DNA from: Myxococcales bacterium
Lineage (GTDB): Bacteria; Myxococcota_A; Bradymonadia; UBA7976; UBA1532
DNA length: 64,000 nucleotides
Direction: 5' to 3'
NCBI GenBank assembly: GCA_020633465.1
Contig: JACKDN010000028.1
Span: forward strand, 1 to 64,000
Position numbers and translations under genes: made by a program. This document shows, one piece after another, positions 34,192 through 45,651 of the stretch (the first letter of the stretch is position 1; each line of letters opens with the position of its first letter). The notes beneath the pieces were generated by a model. The model searched no databases, was not told the origin of the DNA, and was given only the letters and a program-made list of their open reading frames with translations.

Positions 34192-37100
34192 GCACGCAGG
34201 ACCGCCGCTACTGGCGCAGCCTCGAGGAGCTCGACGCCTCGCCGGCCTTCGAGGCCGCGCTCGAGCGCGAGTTCCCCGAAGAGGTCGAAGCCGGGACGCT
34301 CGACGGCACCACGCGCCGTCACTTCCTCGGCATCATGGGCGCTTCGGTCGCGATGACCAGCCTCGCCGGCTGCGTCCGCCGCCCGGAGCAGAAGATCCTG
34401 CCCTACAGCCGGGCGCCCGAGGACGTGCTGCCGGGCGTGCCCCAGCACTACGCGACGGTCGCGCACATCGGCCCGAACGTCATCGGCCTGCTGGCCGAGT
34501 CGCACGAGGGCCGGCCGACCAAGCTCGAGGGCAACCCGGATCACCCCACCAGCCTGGGCGGCACCGCGGCGCTGCACCAGGGCATGGTGCTCGACCTCTA
34601 CGATCCGATGCGGCTGCAGACGCCCCGCAAGGGCGGCGCGCCGACCGACTGGGACGCGCTCGAGGACTTCCTGCGCAAGCACTTCCAGGGCCTGCGCGAC
34701 GGCAAGGGCGGGCAGGGCCTCGCCGTGCTGTCCGAGTCGATCCCGTCGCCCAGCTTCGCGGATCTGCGGCAGCGCTTCCTGGGCACCTACCCCGGCGCGA
34801 AGTGGTTCACCTACGAGCCGATCAGCGACGACAACCAGCGCGAGGGGCTGAAGGCCGCCTTCGGCAAGCCCCTGCGCCCGTCGTTCCGCCTGAACAAGGC
34901 GCGCGTGGTGGTGTCGCTCGACAGCGACTTCCTGGGCACCGAGGGCGACACCGTCGCCAACGCGCGCCAGTGGGCGTCGCTGCGCAGCGTCCAGAACACC
35001 GAGGACGAGCTCAGCCGCCTCTACGTGGTCGAGGGGCGCTACAGCATCACCGGCACCAACGCCGACCACCGGCTGCGCATCGCGCCGTCGCAGGTCGAGG
35101 CGGTCGCCTTCGCCCTCGCCCAGGCCTTCTCGAAGAAGGGCGCGGCCATCCCCGCCGACATCATGGCGATGGCCGGCGACCGGGCGAAGAACCTGGACGC
35201 CAAGGCCAAGGCCTACGTCGAGGCGGTGGTCGACGACCTGTGGAACCGCCGCACCGCCAAGGGCGCCGAGCGTCACGGCCTGGTGCTGGCCGGCCGCAAC
35301 CAGCCGCCGGTCGTGCACGCGATCACCGCCGCCCTGAACCACGCGCTCAGCGTGCAGGGCGTCACGCTGTACTACTTCAACGACTTCGGCCGCGGCCCCG
35401 ACGAGCTGGGCGACTTCGCCGGCCTGAAGGCGCTGACCGAGCAGCTGAACGCCGGCAGCGTCGAGACCCTGGTGGTCATCGGCGCCAACCCGGTCTACAG
35501 CGCCCCCGGCGATCTGAACTTCAAGGCCGCGATGGCCAAGGCCAAGACCAGCATCTGCCTGTCCGACTACCCGGACGAGACGGCGAAGCTGGCCACCTGG
35601 GCCGTGCCCCGGCTGCACTTCCTCGAGGCCTGGGGCGATCTCGCGTCGACCGAGGGCACCGTGGCCATCCAGCAGCCGCTCGTCGAGCCGCTGCACGGCG
35701 GCTACAGCCCGCAGGAGCTGCTGGCGCGCTGCCTGCTCGAGCAGAAGCCCGACGGCTACACGCTGGTGCGCGACTTCTGGAAGAAGCAGTTCGCGCAGCG
35801 GCGCGGCGGCAGCAACGCGGGCTTCCACAAGCAGTGGCGGCGCTGGCTGCACGACGGCCGGATGGGGGCGCCCTTCTTCGGCAGCTTCCCCACCTACACC
35901 GGGCCGCAGGGCGCGGGCGACACGCTGCGCCGCGCCCCGCTGCCGGCCCCGACGGATCGCAGCCTCGAGGTGGTGTTCCACGAGGATCCGAACCTGTGGG
36001 ACGGCCGCTTCGCCAACAACAGCTGGCTGCTCGAGGCCCCGGAGCCGATCACCAAGATCACCTGGGACAACGCGGCCTGCTTCAGCCCGGCGACGGCGCA
36101 GGCGCTGAACATCGAGCCCGAGACGCTGGTGAGCATCGACGTCGACGGCCGCAAGGTGCAGTGCGTCGCGTGGATTCAGCCCGGCCAGGCCGACGGCGTC
36201 GTCGCGCTGATGCTCGGCTACGGGCGTGACTTCGGGAACTTCCTGCCCTACCACCCGACCGGCGTGGTGGGCTTCGACGTCAACCCGCTGCGCTCGACGG
36301 CGGCCCCCTTCATCGTGGCGGGCGCCAAGGCCACCAAGTCGGCCACCCGCTACGAGGTGGCGTCGGTGCAGCGCTACGGCCACCTCGAGGGCTACGACGG
36401 CCCCGACAGCGAGCGCCGCGGCGGCTTCGGCAGCCAGGATCCCGGGCGCAACTTCGAGAAGCGGCCCATGGTGCGCGAGGCCTCGCTCACCGAGTACCGC
36501 AAGAACCCGAAGTTCGCGCAGTCGGGCATCATCCACCACGGCGAGCCGCCCCCCGAGGCGATCGTCCTGCACCCGCCGCTGAAGACGCTGTACGAGGAGA
36601 AGCAGCCCTACGACTACCAGTCCGGCTGGCAGTGGGGCATGGCGGTCGACCTCAACAAGTGCACCGGCTGCAACGCCTGCCTCACCGCCTGCGTGGCCGA
36701 GAACAACATCATGTCGGTGGGCAAGGATCAGGTGCGCCGCGGTCGCGAGATGCACTGGATCCGCATGGACCGCTACTTCGTCGGCGACAGCGCCGAGCCC
36801 GAGGTGGTGCACCAGCCGCTGCCCTGCCAGCAGTGCGAGACGGCGCCCTGCGAGAACGTCTGCCCGGTGGCGGCCACCGCGCACAGCCCCGAGGGGCTGA
36901 ACGACATGGCGTACAACCGCTGCATCGGCACGCGGTACTGCGCCAACAACTGCCCCTTCAAGGTGCGGCGCTTCAACTTCTACAACTACTCGAAGGGCCA
37001 GACCGAGCTCTTCCAGATGGTGCGCAACCCCGACGTCACCGTCCGCTTCCGCGGCGTGATGGAGAAGTGCACGTACTGCGTGCAGCGCATCAACGCCGGG

Positions 37101-37349
37101 CGGCGCGACGCCAAGAAGGCCGCCGACGAGAAGGCGGCCCGCGCGGCGATCGACGCCATCCAGACGGCCTGTCAGCAGGTGTGTCCCGCGCAGGCCATCG
37201 TCTTCGGTGACATCAACGACAAGGACAGCGCGGTCAGCAAGGCGAAGGCGAACGATCGCAACTACGCCCTGCTGAGCGAGCTGAACCTGCGACCGCGCAC
37301 CACGTACCTCGCGAAGGTGCGCAACCCCAACCCCAAGCTGGTCGGGTAG
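34188..37349 (+). CDS. actB: Alternative complex III subunit ActB, molybdopterin-oxidoreductase-like plus ferredoxin (1053 aa)
   Basis: Large periplasmic subunit. A twin-arginine-like signal (TTRRHFLGIMGASVAMTSLAG) sits near residue 43. Residues about 60-760 resemble the B1 molybdopterin oxidoreductase fold, which in ACIII holds no cofactor. The last 260 residues are a four-cluster ferredoxin domain: CTGCNACLTAC, CQQCETAPCENVCP, CIGTRYCANNCP and CTYCVQRI with CQQVCPAQA. The fused arrangement is usual for ACIII. Confidence 0.95.
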   Translation: MSTQDRRYWRSLEELDASPAFEAALEREFPEEVEAGTLDGTTRRHFLGIMGASVAMTSLAGCVRRPEQKILPYSRAPEDVLPGVPQHYATVAHIGPNVIGLLAESHEGRPTKLEGNPDHPTSLGGTAALHQGMVLDLYDPMRLQTPRKGGAPTDWDALEDFLRKHFQGLRDGKGGQGLAVLSESIPSPSFADLRQRFLGTYPGAKWFTYEPISDDNQREGLKAAFGKPLRPSFRLNKARVVVSLDSDFLGTEGDTVANARQWASLRSVQNTEDELSRLYVVEGRYSITGTNADHRLRIAPSQVEAVAFALAQAFSKKGAAIPADIMAMAGDRAKNLDAKAKAYVEAVVDDLWNRRTAKGAERHGLVLAGRNQPPVVHAITAALNHALSVQGVTLYYFNDFGRGPDELGDFAGLKALTEQLNAGSVETLVVIGANPVYSAPGDLNFKAAMAKAKTSICLSDYPDETAKLATWAVPRLHFLEAWGDLASTEGTVAIQQPLVEPLHGGYSPQELLARCLLEQKPDGYTLVRDFWKKQFAQRRGGSNAGFHKQWRRWLHDGRMGAPFFGSFPTYTGPQGAGDTLRRAPLPAPTDRSLEVVFHEDPNLWDGRFANNSWLLEAPEPITKITWDNAACFSPATAQALNIEPETLVSIDVDGRKVQCVAWIQPGQADGVVALMLGYGRDFGNFLPYHPTGVVGFDVNPLRSTAAPFIVAGAKATKSATRYEVASVQRYGHLEGYDGPDSERRGGFGSQDPGRNFEKRPMVREASLTEYRKNPKFAQSGIIHHGEPPPEAIVLHPPLKTLYEEKQPYDYQSGWQWGMAVDLNKCTGCNACLTACVAENNIMSVGKDQVRRGREMHWIRMDRYFVGDSAEPEVVHQPLPCQQCETAPCENVCPVAATAHSPEGLNDMAYNRCIGTRYCANNCPFKVRRFNFYNYSKGQTELFQMVRNPDVTVRFRGVMEKCTYCVQRINAGRRDAKKAADEKAARAAIDAIQTACQQVCPAQAIVFGDINDKDSAVSKAKANDRNYALLSELNLRPRTTYLAKVRNPNPKLVG

Positions 37350-37355
37350 GCGGGC

Positions 37356-38759
37356 ATGGCGCAGTCAATGAACGATACGATCTTCCCGCCGCCCCTCGTC
37401 GAGGGTGGGCACTCCTTCGGTTCGATCACCGACGCGGTGTGTCGAATCGTCGAGGAGAAGCCCACCGTCGGCTGGCTGGCGGCCTTCGGCGTGGCCAACA
37501 TCGGCGCGCTGATGCTGCTGGTCTCGATCGCCTGGCTCATCTGGGAGGGCACCGGCATCTGGGGCCTGAACAACCCGGTGGGCTGGGGCTGGGCCATCGT
37601 CAACTTCGTGTTCTGGGTCGGCATCGGCCACGCAGGCACGCTGATCAGCGCCATCCTCTTCCTGTTCCGGCAGAAGTGGCGCACGGCGATCAACCGGTTC
37701 GCCGAGGCGATGACCATCTTCGCGGTCATCTGCGCCCTGGTCTTCCCGGGCATCCACGTCGGCCGCATCTGGGCCGCCTACTGGATGCTGCCGCTGCCCA
37801 ACCAGATGGGCATGTGGCCGAACTTCCGCAGCCCGCTGTTGTGGGACGTGTTCGCGGTGTCGACCTACTTCACCGTGTCGCTGTTGTTCTGGTACGTCGG
37901 CCTCGTGCCCGACATGGCCACGCTGCGCGACCGGGCGAAGAACAAGATCGCGTTCTGGGCCTACGGCATGCTCAGCCTCGGCTGGCGCGGCGCCAACCGG
38001 CACTGGTCGAACTACGAGCGCGCCTACCTGCTGCTGGCCGCCCTGGCCACCCCGCTGGTGCTCTCGGTGCACACGATCGTGTCGTTCGACTTCGCGGTGT
38101 CGATCATCCCGGGCTGGCACACGACCATCTTCCCGCCCTACTTCGTCGCGGGCGCCATCTTCTCGGGCTTCGCGATGGTGCTGACGCTGGCGGTGCCCAG
38201 CCGGAAGATCTTCGGCCTCGAAGACTTCATCACCGTCCGGCACATCGAGAACATGAACAAGATCATCCTCGTGACCGGCACGATGGTCGGCTACGCCTAC
38301 GCGATGGAGTTCTTCATCGCGTGGTACAGCGCCTCGCCGTACGAGGGCTTCGCGTTCGTGAACCGCGCCTTCGGGCCCTACAGCTGGGCCTACTGGATCA
38401 TGGTCAGCTGCAACGTGATCACGCCGCAGTTCTTCTGGTTCAAGAAGATCCGCACGAACGTCACGATGACCTTCATCCTCTCGATCTTCGTGAACATCGG
38501 CATGTGGTTCGAGCGCTTCGTCATCACGATGTCGCTGCACCGCGACTACCTGCCCTCGTCGTGGGACTACTACGCGCCCACGATCTGGGACATGACGACC
38601 TTCATCGGGTCGTTCGGCCTGTTCTTCACGCTGTTCCTGCTGTTCCTGAAGTTCCTGCCCGCGGTGGCCATCGCCGAGGTGAAGGGCGTCCTGCCCCAGG
38701 CCGACCCGCACTGGGAGGGCTACCACGCGCACCACGCCGAGGAGGCCAGCCATGGCTGA
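37356..38759 (+). CDS. actC: Alternative complex III subunit ActC, NrfD-like membrane protein (467 aa)
   Basis: About ten transmembrane helices of the PsrC/NrfD family, which form the quinol-binding integral subunit of ACIII. Recognisable segments include GIGHAGTLISAILFLFRQKW, FPGIHVGRIWAAYWMLPLP and VLSVHTIVSFDFAVSIIPG. The start is the first of two Met codons (MAQSMNDTIF), six bases after the actB stop. The last eight bases overlap actD. The C-terminal tail is His-rich (HWEGYHAHHAEE). Confidence 0.95.
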   Translation: MAQSMNDTIFPPPLVEGGHSFGSITDAVCRIVEEKPTVGWLAAFGVANIGALMLLVSIAWLIWEGTGIWGLNNPVGWGWAIVNFVFWVGIGHAGTLISAILFLFRQKWRTAINRFAEAMTIFAVICALVFPGIHVGRIWAAYWMLPLPNQMGMWPNFRSPLLWDVFAVSTYFTVSLLFWYVGLVPDMATLRDRAKNKIAFWAYGMLSLGWRGANRHWSNYERAYLLLAALATPLVLSVHTIVSFDFAVSIIPGWHTTIFPPYFVAGAIFSGFAMVLTLAVPSRKIFGLEDFITVRHIENMNKIILVTGTMVGYAYAMEFFIAWYSASPYEGFAFVNRAFGPYSWAYWIMVSCNVITPQFFWFKKIRTNVTMTFILSIFVNIGMWFERFVITMSLHRDYLPSSWDYYAPTIWDMTTFIGSFGLFFTLFLLFLKFLPAVAIAEVKGVLPQADPHWEGYHAHHAEEASHG

Positions 38760-39288
38760 TCGCAAGAACTGGGGCATGGTGGCCGAGTTCGACAACCCGG
38801 CGCGGCTGCTCGAGGCGGCGCAGAAGGTGCGCGAGGCCGGCTACCAGAAGTTCGAGGTGTGGTCGCCCTTCCCGATCCACGGCATGGACGACGCCATGGG
38901 TCTGGGCGGCTCGAAGGTGCCGTGGATCACGCTGCTCGGCGGGCTGACCGGCCTGACCATCGGCTTCACGCTGCAGTGGTGGTCGGGCTCGATCGCCTAC
39001 CCGATCGTCATCGGCGGCAAGCCGCTGTTCGCGTGGCAGTTCGGCCTGCCGGTGATGTTCGAGCTGACCATCCTGCTGAGCGCGTTCGGCACGGTCTTCG
39101 GCATGTTCGGCCTGAACAAGCTGCCGCGGCCCTACCACCCGCTCGACAAGATCAAGCGCTTCAAGAAGGCCACCGACGACGCCTTCTTCCTGTCCATCGA
39201 GGCGGCGGACGCCAAGTTCGATCTCGGCGGCAGCAAGGCGCTGCTCGAGAAGCTGGGCGGCAAGCACGTCACGCTGGTGGAGGAGTGA
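38752..39288 (+). CDS. actD: Alternative complex III subunit ActD, DUF3341 (178 aa)
   Basis: DUF3341 protein with WGMVAEFDNPARLLEAAQKV at the N terminus and the family mark WSPFPIHGMDDAMGL. Two central membrane helices follow (WITLLGGLTGLTIGFTLQWW and LPVMFELTILLSAFGTVFGM). Length and position between actC and actE are standard. It anchors the complex peripherally; no cofactor. Confidence 0.95.
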   Translation: MADRKNWGMVAEFDNPARLLEAAQKVREAGYQKFEVWSPFPIHGMDDAMGLGGSKVPWITLLGGLTGLTIGFTLQWWSGSIAYPIVIGGKPLFAWQFGLPVMFELTILLSAFGTVFGMFGLNKLPRPYHPLDKIKRFKKATDDAFFLSIEAADAKFDLGGSKALLEKLGGKHVTLVEE

Positions 39289-39293
39289 GGTCG

Positions 39294-39932
39294 ATGATTC
39301 GCGGACTCAACCTCCTTCTGGTCCTCGGGGTCGCGGTCGGCGCGCTCGCCTGCCGCGGTGAGCCGGCGCGTCAGCCGCCGGTGCACCTGAACCCGAACAT
39401 GGACACCCAGGACAAGTACAAGGCCTACGGCCACAGCGAGTTCTTCGAAGACGGCCGCACGATGCGCACGCCCCCGGCGGGCACCGTGGCGCGCGGCCTG
39501 CTGAAGGACAGCGACGCCTACTGGCGCGGGCGCGAGGCCGACGGCACGCCCGTCGCGCGCATGCCGATCTGCGCCGGCGAGGACACCGTCGACTGCGTGA
39601 CGCTCGACCAGGCCTTCGTGCGCCGGGGCCAGGAGCGCTTCAACATCTACTGCGCGCCCTGCCACGATCCCGCCGGCTACGGCAAGGGCACGGTGGTGCT
39701 GCGCAACGCGGGCCTCGTGCCGCCGCCCTCGTACCACGACGAGACCCGCCGCGCCCTGGCCGACGGGGCCATCTTCGACGCCATCACCAACGGCGTCCGC
39801 ACCATGCGCCCCTACGCGCATCAGATCCCGGTGGCGGACCGCTGGGCGATCGTCGCCTACATCCGGGCCCTTCAGCGCAGCCAGCACGCCGCGCTGGACG
39901 ACGTGCCCGAGGCGCAGAGGGGGAAGCTCTGA
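39294..39932 (+). CDS. actE: Alternative complex III subunit ActE, monoheme cytochrome c lipoprotein (212 aa)
   Basis: Lipoprotein signal LVLGVAVGALAC, then a c-type cytochrome domain with one CAPCH site (QERFNIYCAPCHDPAGYG) and a late Met candidate for the sixth ligand in GVRTMRPYAHQIP. It passes electrons out of ACIII, presumably to the cytochrome domain of CtaC. GGAGG just before the upstream stop can serve as its ribosome-binding site. Confidence 0.93.
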   Translation: MIRGLNLLLVLGVAVGALACRGEPARQPPVHLNPNMDTQDKYKAYGHSEFFEDGRTMRTPPAGTVARGLLKDSDAYWRGREADGTPVARMPICAGEDTVDCVTLDQAFVRRGQERFNIYCAPCHDPAGYGKGTVVLRNAGLVPPPSYHDETRRALADGAIFDAITNGVRTMRPYAHQIPVADRWAIVAYIRALQRSQHAALDDVPEAQRGKL

Positions 39933-41140
39933 TGGCCGGCCATCACAAGACGTTCACCGACGACCCCAAGGTCGATCCGGGCGTGGTCAAGAAGGCCTTC
40001 ACCGCGGCCATCGCGGTGGGCGGCCTGGGGCTGATCGCCAGCGGCGCGGCCATCGCGATGGGTGAAGAGCTGCGGCGGCAGTTCTTCTTCTCGTACCTCG
40101 TCGCGTTCATGCTGTGCCTGACCATCGCGCTCGGCGCGCTGTTCTTCACCATCATCCACCACCTGACGCGGGCCACCTGGAGCACCGGGCTGCGCCGCAT
40201 CGCCGAGAACATGGCGGGCACGCTGCCGGTGCTGGCGGTGCTGTTCCTGCCCATCCTGCTGGGCCTGCACGACCTGTATCACTGGTCGCACGAGGCGGTG
40301 CCCGCGCACGATCCGCTCATCCGGCACAAGAGCGGCTACCTGTCGACCTCGTTCTGGGTCATCCGGGCGGTGGTGTTCTTCGGGCTGTGGACGGCCATCG
40401 CGCTGTTCTTCCGGCGCAACAGCGTGAAGCAGGACGAGACCGGCGACACCGCGCTGACCTTCAAGATGCGCAAGTGGGCGCCGGTGTCGACGCTGATCTT
40501 CGCGCTCAGCATCAGCTTCGCCGGCTTCGACTGGATGATGAGCCTCGATCCGCACTGGTTCAGCACGATGTTCGGCGTGTGGACCTTCGCCGGCTCGATG
40601 GTCAGCTTCTTCGCCGCGCTGGGGCTGGCCGGCCTGTGGCTGACGAAGAAGGGCGCGCTGGCCAAGACGCTGACGGTGGGCAACTTCCACGACATCGGCA
40701 AGCTGCTCTTCGGCTTCATCGTCTTCTGGGCCTACATCAGCTTCAGCCAGTACTACCTGATCTGGTACGCGAACATCCCCGAAGAGACCGCCTGGTACCT
40801 GCACCGGACGCACGAGGGCTGGGACAACATCTTCAGCCTGATCATCGGCGGCCACTTCATCCTGCCCTTCGCCCTGCTGATGAGCCGGCACCTGAAGCGC
40901 CGGCGCGCGGTGCTGGGCCTGGCCTGCGGCTGGATGGTGCTGATGCACTGGGTCGACCTGTACTACGTGATCATGCCCACCCTGCAGCACCACCTGCACT
41001 TCCACTGGCTGGACGTGACGACGGTGCTGGGCGTCGGGGGCGTGTTCGTCGCGTTCTTCGTGCGGCAGTTCGGCAAGGACGCGGCGGTCGCCCACCGCGA
41101 CCCGCAGCTGATCGCCTCGATGGAGTACGACAATGCATGA
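39932..41140 (+). CDS. actF: Alternative complex III subunit ActF, membrane protein (402 aa)
   Basis: Second NrfD-fold subunit, about ten helices and somewhat shorter than ActC. Segments such as LLGLHDLYHWSHEAVPAHDP, SFAGFDWMMSLDPHWFSTMF and SFSQYYLIWYANIPEET are typical of ActF. TGATG overlap with actE. In ACIII structures it pairs with ActC without a haem; its own redox or proton role is debated. Confidence 0.93.
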   Translation: MAGHHKTFTDDPKVDPGVVKKAFTAAIAVGGLGLIASGAAIAMGEELRRQFFFSYLVAFMLCLTIALGALFFTIIHHLTRATWSTGLRRIAENMAGTLPVLAVLFLPILLGLHDLYHWSHEAVPAHDPLIRHKSGYLSTSFWVIRAVVFFGLWTAIALFFRRNSVKQDETGDTALTFKMRKWAPVSTLIFALSISFAGFDWMMSLDPHWFSTMFGVWTFAGSMVSFFAALGLAGLWLTKKGALAKTLTVGNFHDIGKLLFGFIVFWAYISFSQYYLIWYANIPEETAWYLHRTHEGWDNIFSLIIGGHFILPFALLMSRHLKRRRAVLGLACGWMVLMHWVDLYYVIMPTLQHHLHFHWLDVTTVLGVGGVFVAFFVRQFGKDAAVAHRDPQLIASMEYDNA

Positions 41141-41459
41141 CGATCACCACGACGCGCCGCTGCCGCCGCCGGAGCCCGACGCCGTCGCCGGCGGGCAGGT
41201 GTTCTTCTGGGGCATCCTCAGCTTCGCCTTCGTGCTGGTCAGCATCGCCGGCCTGGGCGGCTACTTCTGGATCCAGCGGGGTCACGAGGTGACCGCGAAG
41301 GTGGGCGAGGTCAACAGCATGGCCGCGCAGGTCGAGCAGCTGCACGCCGACGCGACGCAGCGGCTGACCACCTACGCCAAGAACCCCGACGGCACCTACC
41401 GGATCCCCGTCGAGGACGCCATGAAGCTGGTCGTGCGCGACCTGAACCCGAAGCGCTGA
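41133..41459 (+). CDS. Small single-TM protein of the ACIII operon (108 aa)
   Basis: A His/Asp-rich N terminus (MHDDHHDAPLPPPEPD) is followed by one helix (FFWGILSFAFVLVSIAGLGGY) and a 55-residue soluble tail with coiled-coil tendency (VNSMAAQVEQLHADATQRL). It overlaps actF by eight bases. A comparable small gene is often found here in ACIII operons; an accessory or assembly role is inferred. The His-rich start could bind copper. Confidence 0.8.
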   Translation: MHDDHHDAPLPPPEPDAVAGGQVFFWGILSFAFVLVSIAGLGGYFWIQRGHEVTAKVGEVNSMAAQVEQLHADATQRLTTYAKNPDGTYRIPVEDAMKLVVRDLNPKR

Positions 41460-41470
41460 GGGCCGCGCCG

Positions 41471-42379
41471 GTGCGATTCCCCGCCTCTGTCATCACCACC
41501 GTCTGCGTCGGCGCCCTCGTGGGGCTCGCCGGCACGGGGGCGGTGCGCGCGGCGGAAGAGACGCCCAACCAGATGCAGGGGGTCGACATCGTCGAGCACC
41601 TGGGCAACACGCCCCCGCTCGACCTGACCTTTCGCAACGAAGAGGGCGAGACCGTGCCCCTGTCGACCTACGTGAAGGGCGACAAGCCGGTCATCCTGAC
41701 CCTGGTGTACTTCAACTGCCCGATGCTCTGTAACATGATCCTCAACGGTCTCGTCGAGGGCATGCGCGGCATCGAGTGGACGCCCGGCGAGGACTTCCGG
41801 GTGGTCACCGTCAGCATCGACTCGCGCGAGACGCCCGAGCTGGCGAAAGAGAAGAAGGCCAACTACCTGCGGCAGCTCGGCAAGCCCGAGGCCGAGGAGG
41901 GCTGGCACTTCCTGACCGGCGATCGCGACAACATCAAGAAGCTGGCGGACGCCGTGGGCTTCGGCTTCCGGTACGACGCCGACCGGATGGAGTACGCCCA
42001 CGGCGCGGCCATCTTCCTGATGTCGCCCGAGGGCAAGCTGACGCGCTACCTGTACGGCATCCAGTTTCCCCCCAAGCAGCTGAAGCTGGCGCTCGTGGAA
42101 GCGGGCGAGGGCAAGCTGGGCAGCGCGCTCGATCGCTTCGTCCTGCGGTGCTACCACTACGACCCCGCCAGCCGGAAGTACGGGGTCTACATCTGGGGCA
42201 TCATGCGCACCGGCGGCCTCCTGACCGTGCTGCTGGTGGGTCTGATGCTGTTCATCTTCTGGCGCCGCGAGCGCCGACGAGGGCAGGCGACCTTCGGTGA
42301 GCCCGACGACGCGCGGGACGCCAAGCGGGACGCCAGCGGCGGATCCGAGCAGGGTCTGCGGAGTGGATTGAATGGCTAG
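41471..42379 (+). CDS. SCO1/SenC copper chaperone for cytochrome oxidase (302 aa)
   Basis: Thioredoxin-fold copper metallochaperone for the CuA site. The GTG start is followed by a signal peptide, then ILTLVYFNCPMLCNMILNGL with the CxxxC copper pair and the third ligand His in YAHGAAIFLMSPEG. Unlike minimal SCO proteins it ends with a membrane helix (GLLTVLLVGLMLFIFWRRER) and a charged tail, so it is anchored at the C terminus. It immediately precedes and overlaps ctaC by eight bases, its expected client. Confidence 0.92.
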   Translation: MRFPASVITTVCVGALVGLAGTGAVRAAEETPNQMQGVDIVEHLGNTPPLDLTFRNEEGETVPLSTYVKGDKPVILTLVYFNCPMLCNMILNGLVEGMRGIEWTPGEDFRVVTVSIDSRETPELAKEKKANYLRQLGKPEAEEGWHFLTGDRDNIKKLADAVGFGFRYDADRMEYAHGAAIFLMSPEGKLTRYLYGIQFPPKQLKLALVEAGEGKLGSALDRFVLRCYHYDPASRKYGVYIWGIMRTGGLLTVLLVGLMLFIFWRRERRRGQATFGEPDDARDAKRDASGGSEQGLRSGLNG

Positions 42380-43325
42380 CAGCGGCTCGTTCTGGATGCC
42401 GGAGCAGGGGTCGACGATCGCCGCCGACGTCGACACCCTCTTCGACTTCATCTACTACCTGAATGTCATCTTCTTCGTGCTGATCACGGCCGCGACGATC
42501 TACTTCGTGGTCAAGTACAAGCGGAAGAGCGACGACCAGCTCGCGTCATCGAACGTCGGCCACAACACCGCCCTCGAGGCGGCGTGGACGTTCGTGCCGT
42601 TGGTGCTGGTGATCATCTGCTTCGTCTGGGGCTTCCGGGTGTTCCTCGATCAGAGCGTCGCGCCGGCGAACGCGCTCGAGGTGCAGGTGAAGGCCGAGAA
42701 GTGGAAGTGGAACTTCCAGTACTCGAACGGCTCGCAGACGCTCAACGAGCTGTTCGCGCCCGCGGGTCGGCCGGTGAAGCTGGTGATGTCGTCGAAGGAC
42801 GTCCTGCACTCCTTCTTCGTGCCCAACTTCCGCATCAAGAGCGACGTGGTGCCCAACCGGTACACGTCGGTCTGGTTCGAGGCCAAGGAGCCCGGCGACT
42901 ACCAGATCTACTGCACCGAGTATTGCGGCACGGGTCACTCCAGCATGTTGGCCACCGTCAAGGTGCTGCCCGCCGAGGAGTTCGACAAGGCGATGCTGAA
43001 GGGCGAGTGGCCGGGGCAGAGCGGCGAGGGCCGCGATCCGGTCGAGTGGGGCAAGGAGCTCTACGTCTCGAAGACCTGCAACGCCTGCCACAGCGTCGAC
43101 GGCTCGCGGCTGGTGGGCCCCAGCTTCAAGGGGCTGTTCGGCAAGGACGAGAAGATGACCGACGGCGCCACCGTGAAGGTGGACGAGAACTACATCCGTG
43201 AGTCGATCATGGATCCCAACGCGAAGATCGTCGAGGGCTACGCGCCCGCGATGCCCAGCTTCGCCGGTCAGCTGTCGGACGGTCAGACCGACGCTCTGAT
43301 CGCCTACATCAAGTCGCTCAAGTAA
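42372..43325 (+). CDS. ctaC: Cytochrome c oxidase subunit II with fused cytochrome c (caa3 type, 317 aa)
   Basis: Two N-terminal helices (IFFVLITAATIYFVVKYK, TFVPLVLVIICFVWGFRVFL), then the CuA cupredoxin domain with His in DVLHSFFVPNFRIKS and the binding loop CTEYCGTGHSSM (C-x3-C-x3-H-x2-M). Residues from about 225 form a c-type cytochrome domain with CNACHS and distal Met in APAMPSFAG. This is the caa3 arrangement, with electrons arriving from ActE or ActA. Confidence 0.96.
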   Translation: MASSGSFWMPEQGSTIAADVDTLFDFIYYLNVIFFVLITAATIYFVVKYKRKSDDQLASSNVGHNTALEAAWTFVPLVLVIICFVWGFRVFLDQSVAPANALEVQVKAEKWKWNFQYSNGSQTLNELFAPAGRPVKLVMSSKDVLHSFFVPNFRIKSDVVPNRYTSVWFEAKEPGDYQIYCTEYCGTGHSSMLATVKVLPAEEFDKAMLKGEWPGQSGEGRDPVEWGKELYVSKTCNACHSVDGSRLVGPSFKGLFGKDEKMTDGATVKVDENYIRESIMDPNAKIVEGYAPAMPSFAGQLSDGQTDALIAYIKSLK

Positions 43326-43336
43326 GGGGACTCTCG

Positions 43337-44971
<1,635 letters not shown>

Positions 44972-44990
44972 GGCGGAGCGCGAGACCCCG

Positions 44991-45638
44991 ATGAGCATCG
45001 TCAAGCATCAAGTCGGTCACCACTTCTTCTCGGGCGCGCAGGAGTCCAGCTCCGCGAAGCTCGGGATGTGGTTGTTCCTCGTCACCGAGGTGCTGCTGTT
45101 CAGCGGCCTCTTCGTGGCCTACACCGTCATCAAGTCGACCAACCCCGAGATGTGGGCCGAGGCCTCGTCCCACCTCGACACGACGATGGGCACGATCAAC
45201 ACGATCGTGCTGATCACGTCGTCGTTCACGGTGGCGTTGGCGGTGCGCGCGGCGCAGACCAACAAGAACGGCGAGAAGAACGGGCAGCTGTTCTGGCTGC
45301 TGTTCGTCACCATCCTGCTCGCCGGCGCCTTCCTGGTGGTGAAGTACTTCGAGTACAGCCACAAGTTCCACGTCGGCATGCTGCCGGGCGAGGCCTACTT
45401 CTACGACGGCATCCCGCACGCCAACGCGCATCGCTTCTTCGGCGTGTACTTCCTGATGACCGGGCTGCACGGCATCCACGTCGTCATCGGCATGGGCGTG
45501 CTGACCTGGGTGCTGGTGCGGGCGCGCAAGGGCCACTTCTACGAGGGGTACTACACGCCGGTCGAGCTGGGCGGGCTCTACTGGCACCTGGTGGACCTCA
45601 TCTGGATCTACCTGTTCCCGCTCCTCTACCTGGTGTGA
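44991..45638 (+). CDS. ctaE: Cytochrome c oxidase subunit III (215 aa)
   Basis: Membrane subunit with about five helices: LGMWLFLVTEVLLFSGLFVA, then LITSSFTVALAVRAAQ, FWLLFVTILLAGAFLVVKYF, FLMTGLHGIHVVIGMGVL and WHLVDLIWIYLFPLLYL. GLHGIHV and WHLVDLIWI are diagnostic of subunit III. Shorter than the mitochondrial form by the first two helices, as in caa3 oxidases. Confidence 0.95.
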   Translation: MSIVKHQVGHHFFSGAQESSSAKLGMWLFLVTEVLLFSGLFVAYTVIKSTNPEMWAEASSHLDTTMGTINTIVLITSSFTVALAVRAAQTNKNGEKNGQLFWLLFVTILLAGAFLVVKYFEYSHKFHVGMLPGEAYFYDGIPHANAHRFFGVYFLMTGLHGIHVVIGMGVLTWVLVRARKGHFYEGYYTPVELGGLYWHLVDLIWIYLFPLLYLV

Positions 45639-45651
45639 AGGGACGCGTTCG